From the NCBI GenBank assembly GCA_047967505.1, contig CM106539.1: DNA of 64,000 nt; one strand, written 5' to 3'. A program made the translations under genes and the position numbers. The notes beneath the pieces were generated by a model. That model worked only from the letters and a program-made list of their open reading frames with translations, did no database searches and was not told the origin of the DNA. Origin of the DNA: Dipteris shenzhenensis (Eukaryota > Polypodiophyta > Polypodiopsida > Gleicheniales). Positions 56,404 to 64,000 of the stretch are shown in pieces. Position 1 is the stretch's first letter; each line of letters opens with the position of its first letter.

Positions 56404-57909
56404 TTAGTTTTTCTCCACAGGAAGTAAAACTGTGTTGGCAAAGGAAAGAGAACCATTATTTGATGCCCCTCTAATTTGGAGAACTTCTGCAATAACATTA
56501 TATATTTCAACATTTATAAAAGAAGGAATTTTCCGTCCCCTGGCAAATTGTGGCCCATGTGCAATGAAGATGGGATGCATTGAAAGAGCAGCATTGTCAT
56601 ATCCATGTGTCCCTGCGCACTCCTTTGCCTTTAATCTTTTTTTCTCAACCTTATAGCCCTCAGCAACAATCCCAATGATGGGCTGTATTCTGTCACTGCT
56701 TGAGTAGTGGAGTCGGGCAGGTAAATCTTCCTTTAGATACACCTTCAAAAACTCTGAGTTGGCAACCTTTCCAGAATTCAGGGCTTCTGTAATGTTTTGA
56801 TAAATCTCTTGTACATCAACTTCAGGAGAGGGCCGTATGGCAAGAACAGGGGTCAACGAATCAAACCAGCCATCTATGAAGTTAATCCACGGGGCAAAGT
56901 CCTCCAAGTAAATGATTTTTTTGTCGCAAGTGCCTACCATTCCATGGTCCCCGAGTAAGATTATTGAGACATCCTCGAAAACACCTCGAGATTCAAGCCC
57001 ATCCAGGAGTCTCCCTAGCATCTCATCAACAAAACGAACAGCCTGATCAATGTGGGGGTCATCTGCTCCAAAGGCATGTCCCGTATGGTCTGGCTCTTCA
57101 AAGTAGAGTGTGATGAAGCTAGGCCGTTCCTCGGTAGGAAGGTCAAAATACTCCAAGACGGTATCAATACGCTCCTCATAGGGCACAGACGAATTATAGT
57201 GGTGACAATAAGGAAGAGTACAATTCCAAGCTCCCTTAGACACATCACTCCCAGGCCAGAAATAAGTGGCCGCAACCAAATCATTCTTGACTACAGTTTC
57301 CCACATGGGCTCACCGAGCCACCATCTGGGGTCAATGACTCCAGGATGGAAAATCTGCCTGGAGAAGGGGTCAGTGAAGTAATTGTTGATGATCCCATGC
57401 CAGGCAGGGTAGAGACCTGTGACAATGGAGTAATGGTTAGGAAAAGTCAAAGTGGGGTAAACGGGGATAATACCAGGGACAGCTTCGGTGCCGTTGATAC
57501 GGAGGCGGTCGATGTTGGGGGTGGGGATCTTCCAGTGGTAACCAAAGCGGAAGCCATCGGAGGAGATGAGGAGGAGAAGGGGGCGATCGAGGGAAAGGAG
57601 GGGGCGAGAGAAGCCCCAGAGAGGGGAGGAGGAGGGGGAGGGGCAAGAGAGGAAGGCGAAGGAGAGGGAGAAGAGGGCGACGAGGGAGGAAGCGAGGCAG
57701 AAGGCGATGGAGAGGGTGGGGAAGAAGGGAGATTTAAGGGGGGGTTTGTTCTGAGGAGGACGAGGAGGAGGAGGAGGGCTTGGGAGGAGGGGTTGAGACG
57801 TTCCTCCTTCTTCTTCTTCACTTGCCTTTGCCTCTGAGGCTTCCAAACTCACATTCAATGACCCCATTGCCTCTTTTCCTTCTCCTGCTCCTCCTCCTTC
57901 CCCTTTCAT
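56404..57909 (-). CDS. Type I phosphodiesterase / nucleotide pyrophosphatase (NPP)
   Basis: A single uninterrupted exon of 501 codons. Residues 1-60 are acidic then Pro-rich and cytosolic by prediction. Residues 62-88 form a hydrophobic signal anchor, so a type II membrane or secretory-pathway protein is expected. The catalytic domain follows. Metal ligands and nucleophile are all present: Asp118 (ISSDGFR), Thr155 (PTLTFPNHY), Asp274 and His278 (EEPDHTGH), Asp321 and His322 (LLGDHGM), His435 (GTHGYDN). These are the two-zinc site and catalytic Thr of the alkaline-phosphatase superfamily NPP enzymes, which split nucleotide pyrophosphate and phosphodiester bonds. NCT and NGS sites may be glycosylated. 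Translation could also start at Met15 (MGSLNVS). Length and motif order fit plant NPPs. No damage seen; this is a likely functional host gene. Confidence 0.93.
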   Translation of the reverse strand: MKGEGGGAGEGKEAMGSLNVSLEASEAKASEEEEGGTSQPLLPSPPPPPRPPQNKPPLKSPFFPTLSIAFCLASSLVALFSLSFAFLSCPSPSSSPLWGFSRPLLSLDRPLLLLISSDGFRFGYHWKIPTPNIDRLRINGTEAVPGIIPVYPTLTFPNHYSIVTGLYPAWHGIINNYFTDPFSRQIFHPGVIDPRWWLGEPMWETVVKNDLVAATYFWPGSDVSKGAWNCTLPYCHHYNSSVPYEERIDTVLEYFDLPTEERPSFITLYFEEPDHTGHAFGADDPHIDQAVRFVDEMLGRLLDGLESRGVFEDVSIILLGDHGMVGTCDKKIIYLEDFAPWINFIDGWFDSLTPVLAIRPSPEVDVQEIYQNITEALNSGKVANSEFLKVYLKEDLPARLHYSSSDRIQPIIGIVAEGYKVEKKRLKAKECAGTHGYDNAALSMHPIFIAHGPQFARGRKIPSFINVEIYNVIAEVLQIRGASNNGSLSFANTVLLPVEKN

Positions 57910-58129
57910 CTTCTTCCTTTCTATGATTCTATCTATCCAATGCTTGTTTCCGCCTCACATTATTGCCTCGTCCCTTTTCCGTCAACACAAGACTTCCCTC
58001 GAGTTTCACGTGTACAGGCACGGGTTGGGAGGTTTCCTACTTGACTCACCTCGTGGTGGTGTGGGTCCGGGCAGTCTGTCCTAGTGAGGTCAGAATGATG
58101 GAGGAGGGTGGCAGGTGGCGAGCGGCGAA

Positions 58130-58330
58130 GCGGGGGGGAGAGGAGAGAGGAGGGGGGACAAGGGGGCAGGGGTCGAGAGGGGCGAGAGGGGGATGCCTCC
58201 AAACGACCCCATTGTCTCTCTTCCTTCTCCTCCTCCTTCCCCTTTCATCTTCCTTTTGTCAAGACCACACCTATAGATGGGAATATTGACCTCCCCTCCA
58301 GTAGGGGTAGGTCTTGGTAATCGTGCCATC
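58130..58330 (-). pseudogene. Diverged duplicate of the NPP 5' end, copy 1
   Basis: The minus strand contains MKGEGGGEGRETMGSF, matching the start of the NPP gene (MKGEGGGAGEGKEAMGSL). The DNA around it (CCTTCTCCTCCTCCTTCCCC-TTTCATCTTC) also matches. The continuation is a Pro/Ser-rich frame unlike NPP. Only the 5' end is duplicated, no catalytic part. Confidence 0.7.
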
Positions 58331-58339
58331 TTCAAAAGA

Positions 58340-58860
58340 GAAAATTAATTTGTTGGGAATTTCTAAACCATGGTTTTTAAAAGCTTTGCATTCGTCCACG
58401 ACCATTGTTGCGCCTACTAGCCCTACTGCTCTACTGCATTCAATTCCAATCCATGCAATTTCAACCACGCACGACCCTTTTGCTCGTCTATCGAGATTCA
58501 CTGCTGCCTTGTCCACCATAGCTCTTCTTCACAACATTCGTAACTTCCTCAAAATTTGTTTCCAACGTCACAATTCCGGCTATTTCATGTTCACCACCAT
58601 AGCTTATTGTTCACAACATTCATAATTTCCTCAGAAACTTCAACGTCTGGGCAGGCCCTATGAATGTATAATTCATCTTGTTTTTCTCAACAAATCATAA
58701 AACTTTATACTATATATAATTGACTCTGTTTTTCCTTCGGAACTAGAGGCTACTTTCCCTACACATGTCACCTTCAGAAAGCTCCCAATATTATGTATAT
58801 TTTTTAAAAGTTTTTCAAAAACAAAGCAATGGGCTACATTGGGAGGAGGGATTGGGAGGT
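58340..58860. other. No gene recognised
   Basis: Between the two duplicated NPP 5' ends. A minus-strand open frame (58271-58519, starts ATG) has no family motif. A phrase with CACCATAGCT-TTC-TTCACAACATTC is present twice near 58515 and 58597. Confidence 0.35.
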
Positions 58861-58869
58861 TTGCTCATC

Positions 58870-58985
58870 ACCAGTGCACTTCTCATCAGAGGCCTCACAA
58901 ACTCACATTCAATAGACCACATTCTCTCTTTCTTCTCCCCCTCCTTCCCCTTTCATGTCCTTTGTCAAGAGCCCATCTAGATCCA
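58870..58985 (-). pseudogene. Diverged duplicate of the NPP 5' end, copy 2
   Basis: Minus strand: DMKGEGGGEERENVVY, the same start peptide again, with flanking DNA (GAGGCCTCACAAACTCACAT on plus, against GAGGCTTCCAAACTCACATT at the gene; TTTGTCAAGA next to the ATG as in copy 1) aligned. Copies 1 and 2 share more flank with each other (CTTTTGTCAAGACCACACC / CTTTGTCAAGAGCCCATC) than with the gene. Confidence 0.65.
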
Positions 58986-59174
58986 CAATATGCATGTTTG
59001 GTGTGGTGTTATGAAGCACGAGGATGTGTGCTTGTACCTCCCCCTCACCTTGTTCCTCACCCACCCAACTTGCCCACTTCGCACGTACTAAAAGTAGACT
59101 TCCACTGTAAGTGACCCTGTACCATGCATGTAACAATACTAAAAGTTTACACTTTCTGAAATATTTATATACAA

Positions 59175-59305
59175 AACAACAGTCTCACATATCATACATA
59201 ATGATTACTATAGAATGGCTAGTAGTCATACCATACATAATGATGACTACAAAATGCCAAGTAGACATATCAAAAACAATGATTGCTACATAATGGCTAG
59301 TAGAT
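59175..59305. repeat. Three ~45-bp tandem units
   Basis: Units with ATACATAATGATTACTA.. AATGGCTAGTAG recur three times, moderately diverged. Confidence 0.7.
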
Positions 59306-59983
59306 TTATGGCTTAAAAATTCCCAACGTTGCATATGATTGTCAAATTGAATTAAGATTTGTTACATACTCAATTTGTTGCTCCACGATAACAATTACAA
59401 GATTTTAAGTATGTGACCTTTTGAAATTCTCAATCCCAAAAGCAATCATCCTTATGAGTGAGCAGATACACGAACACAACCAGATGCAGATTCCAAGGTG
59501 TTTGAGCAAAAAACCTACATTTTCTAAAGTTGAAAGGAGTTTAGGAGGGCTTGCAAAGACGTTTGTAATATGTAAATCATTCAAGCTGAAAGGAAGTAGT
59601 AATAACTGACTATAAGTCAAAACAAATTACTATCTTTAGTCTTTTAGGAGCAGCATCCTTATAAGAAGGTGGCATAAACGAGAATTTGAGGGAACCAAAG
59701 CATGAAGAGTAAGTCATTATTTAAATAATAAGTAAAGCACAAAAAAAACTCAAAATCAGCACTCACCTTTACAACTCCTATTAAGGCCTAAGTGTTGAAT
59801 GACTTTTGTTGTTTTTTCAAACTAGGGGGGTCATAATGGATATGCATAATGATTCCGAGCTGAAATTGCATAATGATTTCAAAACTGAAATTCCAAAACT
59901 AGGGGCCTTGATCATAATGGATATGCATAATGATTCCAAAATTACGTCATAGAAAGGGACATACTTTGATGACAAGAAGTTAA

Positions 59984-60020
<37 letters not shown>

Positions 60021-60420
60021 GATGCAAGGTATTCTCAGTATGCAGGGTTCCGAGGTGTTTTGTCACCTACAAATATATCGTTGTCGTTGTTTGTAGTATA
60101 AGTGTAGCTTAAGACCTCGGGTCGTATTTCGGTGAGAGACATAAGCTTAATTGTGATAAGAAAACATTCTGCATGCATGTGTGAAAGGGATGTGCAGGCT
60201 TTCGCCTTCATTGGGGTTGAAGGGTTTAGGAGGAGTTTAAGGGTTAGAGGGAGATGAAGGGTTCACAAGGAGGTTCCAAAGTTCAAAAAGAGCTTCTAGG
60301 GTTCAGAAGAGGTTTAAGGGTTATGAGGAGGATCCAAGGTTCAAGGTAGAGTACATGGTGGAGAACTCATCTCTCTCATAGATCATGGAGGTCAAGGGTT
60401 AAGGGACTAAGGCTTTTTAG
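59306..60420. other. No gene recognised; small direct repeat and CT tract
   Basis: Non-coding. The phrase CATAATGGATATGCATAATG with ATTCCAAAAC-like flank occurs twice (about 59832 and 59912). A pure CT microsatellite of about 16 units is at 59986-60018. From 60220 to 60330 the words AGGGTTCA-AGGAGGTTC recur irregularly. Confidence 0.45.
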
Positions 60421-60424
60421 GGGG

Positions 60425-60660
60425 AGCATAGGAGTGGGAGAGGAAGAAGGTATAAGGGCATGGGGTGGAAGGAGAGAGAGGAGAAGGGAGGAGAAGAGGG
60501 AGGAGGACAAGGAAGGAGGAGGGAGGAGGGGACAGGAGGAGGAAGGAGGAGGAGAAGGAGGGAGGAGGACAGGGGAGGAGAAGGAGAGAGAGGAGAAGGG
60601 AGGAGAAGAGGAAGGAGGAGGGAGGAGGAGGAGGGAGGAGGAGAGGGAGAGGATGGGTTG
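60425..60660 (+). repeat. 235-bp polypurine tract (GGAGAA-rich)
   Basis: Almost only G and A on the plus strand (GGAGGAGAAGGGAGGAGGAC-like words), with scattered single pyrimidines. Open frames in all phases encode only Gly/Glu/Arg or, on the other strand, Pro/Ser/Leu. It is not coding. Such tracts can form triplex (H-DNA) structures. Confidence 0.9.
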
Positions 60661-60854
60661 CAAGGTTAGGACATGCTTTTGGACTTTGAGTGCAAGGAAG
60701 CATGGACAATTGGAGAGAATTGCTTGGAATACCAACGTAGAACTCAACACAATGCCCCAAAGAGTGTGGGCTTCATTCCATTATGGGGTATTTATACAAG
60801 TTGGAGAGCTTCTCTCTCTGCATGTAGGAATTGTAAGACATTCTCTCTCTATAT

Positions 60855-61005
60855 GTAGAACTTGCATTTAGAAGTTGCATGTAGGAGTTGCAAGTTGCAT
60901 GTAGGAGTTGCATGTTGCATGTAGGAGTTGCATATAGAACTCACATGTAGAACATGCATGTAGGAATCACATGTAGGACTTGAATGTAGAACATGCAAGT
61001 TGGAG
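60855..61005. repeat. GCATGTAGGAGTT repeats
   Basis: About nine copies of a 13-18 bp word related to GCATGTAGGAGTTGCA are strung over 150 bp, next to the end of the coiled-coil repeat copy 2. Confidence 0.8.
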
Positions 61006-61014
61006 TCCTAAGAG

Positions 61015-63480
61015 GGATTATTCCTAGCCTTATGCAAGTACAAGCGGAGCTTTGCCGCTACTCTACACACACATTCTCTGCTACCTAAGTCCATGTTGGC
61101 ACAAAGACAACATACTCCCAGATCCATTTTATTATCCATCCTCGAGCTATGGCTTATTGTGATCACGGAGTTGGGATGCCATGCATGTAACCCAGTGGTT
61201 GTGAAACTTGTGGCGTGCCAATCAATCCTACTGTAAAGCCTTGGCACCATACAATTTTTTCTTTGTTTCCAGGAAGCCTGTATCCACCATTTGTTCGAAC
61301 AGAGATATGTGGCATGCTTCTAAGAAGATGACTCTTTGATAGAGTCGGCTTGTCATTTGAGCATCGATCCGCTCATTGGGATTGAAATTGAGTGGAGACA
61401 AATGACGGTCAATGTGACTAGGGACCTCCAAAATGTATTCCAATGTTTGTAGAAGATAGCACTTTGGCAAAGGATGCGATCAATGTTGCTGCACATTATT
61501 TGCTCATGATGTTAAAGTGCTCAGATCAGTGTGCCTTGGATGTTCCATTCTACACCAGACTGTGGCTCGATCATTGGCCAATTAATGGTGCGATCCTCAC
61601 CCAAAGTGTCTATGTTGGCCTCCCATCGGTGACATCGTGGAACTACATAGAACTTGGAATGGGTTTTGAGACATGGAGGTGCACGTAGGTACTGTTTCAA
61701 GAATATTACATCAAAGAGCTTGGGGCGGCACCAATCAAGTTGAGAATCCAATTTGCTTACCCAAGCTTCACTAACTTGATGCTGACGAAGGTTGGTAGGG
61801 AAGTTGTCCAGGGTCCATCCACCTCGAGTTTTTATATCAGGATATTTGTTCCAGAAATCCTTGATGGGGTTACTCAGAAGTGGTAACACATCAAAATCAT
61901 ACCCATCATTGGAATTTGGCATGGGAGTGCGAATTGGGTTATCTGGATCTTGATATTTAAAATCAAATATTGGGTCATTTTCTGCTGATGGCAACACAAG
62001 TAGTGTCAGAGGTGATGGCGGGGCAGGGAGAGAATCCGAGGACATGGGGGAGAAATAGGGAAGAGAGTTAGTTGTGGGAGGGGAATCAAAGGGGAGGGAG
62101 GGAAGAACTGGGCAAATGGTTTGAGCAGCTTGGTAATCCTCAAGGGTAGGATTAGCAAGGGAAGGGAAGAAGTTAGGTGTGAGGGGCTCGTAAGTTTGCG
62201 ACTATTGGGTTAGTTGAAAGTGGTGAAAGGCATGAGCAAAGAGACGATGAAGGGAATAGATGTTAGGTTGGAGATCAGGGAAGGTTAAGAGGGTGGTAGC
62301 AGCAGCAAGGGTAAGTGAGGTTATGAGATTGCATAGAGAGTGACTAGATATGAGAAGTTAGATGTGAGATAGGCCATGTCATCCTCCGACACTTCTTTCT
62401 GTTGATGCGATGGGATCATCAGCTACACAAGGGTGGGATGTTGGTTATGTCCTGCCTTGTAGATAATAGTGATGGACTTTGTAGCAATGGCAACAAACTA
62501 GCAATAACCCTGAGGGGAGGACTACACATGAGGCATACATATGCGATGAAAGCATCCGTCCTGAGTGCCATGTGTAGATAGGCAGAAGATATTTTTTTCA
62601 TCTTCGGACAAGTCTTGGCAAATTATGCCCAGAGTTTTGGCCCCTTTGGAACGTTCCCATTTGATGTTTGGATGAGTTGATATGATCTTGAGTTAGAGTT
62701 GCTTCCATTGGATAAGCACTCATGCTTTTAGGTGATATTTCACTTGTAGAGCGGCCACAAGCTCTTGGTACACCACCGTTGTGCATTGTAGTGGGACTTC
62801 ATTGGTGATGTCTTCCATTGCCTCATTGTTTTGCACTAGCAATTGGAGCTCAAGCTTGGAGATGACTATCCTTTGGGATTGCATCTCATCCATTTTTTCC
62901 TTATGGTAGATGGATGTATATGCCTCCTTAAGCTTTTTCATTTACAAGGTGACCTGCGCTTGTTGAGGAATGACTTTAGTGGTATTAAACAATTGGTCCA
63001 AGACTTGTGCTTGAGAAGTGCTGGGGTAGCAAGTTAGCCTTTTAAGATTTGGAAGTCCCTTGTTAGCTCTTCAATGCTGAATGTGCATGTTGCCAAAGAC
63101 TATTGCATGTCTTCAAGCTTTTCTTGGCAATCCTGGAGCTCTTCTTCTTTTTGGATTAGAGTGAGTTGAGCTTGTGCGAGTTCCTCTATCTGTTGAGCAT
63201 GTGTTGAGGTCAAATAGTCATAGGAGGTTTGTAGGATTGTTGTAGCTTGTATTGCTGTTGATGTCAGCTGTACTCTTTCTCATCTATTTACACCCAAAGT
63301 TCCCTGACCTCTATGGCGATTCCATGGAATTGGTCTTCGGTTGCTGCTACAGTCTGTCTTTCCAATTCTCGTGCATGTTGGCCAAGCTAGTGAATGCTTA
63401 TGCTGATGCAACCTCAGGCTCTGGCTACTGCTATTGTTGGAGATATATTGGTTGCAATTGTGCACTGAGTTGCAGCATCT
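61015..63480 (-). repeat. Unidentified coiled-coil-encoding repeat, copy 2
   Basis: Homologous to copy 1 (46510-48870) but inverted. From right to left the minus strand encodes ELERQTVAATEDQFHG, IEELAQAQLTLIQKEEEL, CTFSIEELTRDFQILK, MKKLKEAYTSIYHKEKMDEM and VISKLELQLL (coiled-coil-like). Then comes a Pro-rich spacer, then the longer frame 62045-61521 with DPIFDFKYQDPDNP, PMPNSNDGYDFDVLPL, PIKDFWNKYPDIKTRGGWTL, WVSKLDSQLDWCRPKLFD and WPMIEPQSGVEWNIQGTLI. The left edge near 61015 shares ATTATTCCTAG and the GCGGAGCTTTGC phrase with copy 1's right edge. Stops and shifts in the coiled-coil part; the second frame is open for 174 codons here. Confidence 0.7.
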
Positions 63481-64000
63481 CATGGGGCAATTCCTCAATT
63501 CCTACCTCCAGAATAGGTATTTCTTCCGAGGTATCCACATTGCCAATGTGATAGTAAGAGAAGTTGGTGATGGCTCCCATGCTAGTGAGAAGCGAATGTC
63601 CAATTCCTCAATAGGTTTTGGCGACTAGGGCAGAGTCATTTCTTGTTCTTGTAGCTCTTTATTGATGATTACAGCCAATAAGTGTGGAATTCTACATTTT
63701 TGGCCTGATGAACCATCAAGTTTTTTTGTGAAGAAGAATACTAAGTGCTGGATCTAGTGTCCTTCTCAGCAAAACAAATGTGCGGACCCCCAAGATTGTG
63801 GATAGGAATTGTGCTGCTTCCTTGAGTCAAGGGTTAATGATGGTGTGAAGTAATATCCCGTCCCTATGGAACTTGGTGTCCTTGGAGGAGAGGCTGTATT
63901 TTGAGAAATTTAGTGTTAGCAAGCCTTATAGGGTATTTTGCACCTTGATTTGAGAGTGAAAATGCCCTTTGAATTACTGTACTATCGAGGATAATGTTGA
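63481..64000. other. No gene recognised at the window end
   Basis: Possibly an extension of the repeat to its left, but I could not match it to copy 1. No protein motif seen. Confidence 0.3.

Noticed and set aside
57052-57837. A 261-codon plus-strand open frame across the NPP gene.
   Set aside because: It is the antisense shadow of the NPP coding sequence; its Glu/Gly/Arg-rich part mirrors the Pro/Ser-rich NPP N-terminus.
58271-58519. Minus-strand 82-codon frame upstream of NPP as an independent gene.
   Set aside because: It begins with ATG but has no recognised motif and runs into the duplicated NPP 5' end; evidence is too thin.
60376-60871. Long open frames on both strands at the polypurine tract.
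   Set aside because: Low-complexity Gly/Glu/Arg or Pro/Ser/Leu peptides from a G/A tract, with no motif.

Overview
This window looks like nuclear DNA of a flowering plant. It is repeat-rich, with GT-AG introns, plant-type Ty1/copia, Ty3/gypsy and CACTA (En/Spm) transposons, and only two convincing host genes. I could not name the species.

Host genes. (1) A complete three-exon gene for TIM14/PAM18, the J-domain subunit of the mitochondrial import motor, lies on the minus strand (13059-13819). It was assembled from splice sites and gives exactly 112 codons. (2) An intact single-exon type I phosphodiesterase / nucleotide pyrophosphatase of 501 codons lies on the minus strand (56404-57909), with all metal ligands and the catalytic threonine. 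Diverged copies of its 5' end lie upstream.

Layout. 0-9 kb: decayed transposon debris (DUF4216-like piece, kinase-like exon, broken copia reverse transcriptase) and several short repeat arrays. 9-15 kb: TIM14 with small tandem duplications nearby, then a 247-bp hAT-type MITE with a perfect 8-bp target duplication. 18.4-20.75 kb: a decayed gypsy gag/protease copy split by a 470-bp copia solo LTR. 22.5-23.1 kb: a copia RT/RNase H fragment. 23.36-32.4 kb: a left-truncated CACTA element. It carries a broken TNP2 transposase gene (minus strand, itself hit by a second copy of the 247-bp MITE), a divergent and apparently intact second gene (plus strand), 18-bp perfect palindromes at two places, a 2.7-kb satellite of GCATAAGCT/AGCTTATGC blocks, and a recognisable CACTA terminus at 32399. 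32.94-39.54 kb: a 6.6-kb copia element on the minus strand with both short LTRs, PBS, PPT and a near-match target duplication, but with most of its integrase missing. 39.58-41.74 kb: four tandem, decayed domains resembling OTU cysteine proteases. 42-45.3 kb: a GTGCCATTCTCC repeat field and a 440-bp foldback palindrome. 46.5-48.9 and 61.0-63.5 kb: two diverged, oppositely oriented copies of an unidentified repeat that once encoded a coiled-coil protein plus a second protein. 49.4-52 kb: a second gypsy copy related to the one at 18.4 kb.

The most unusual items are the CACTA element with its internal palindromic satellite, the four-domain OTU-like array, the unidentified coiled-coil repeat pair, and the foldback palindrome. 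All identifications rest on motif reading; no database search was run.
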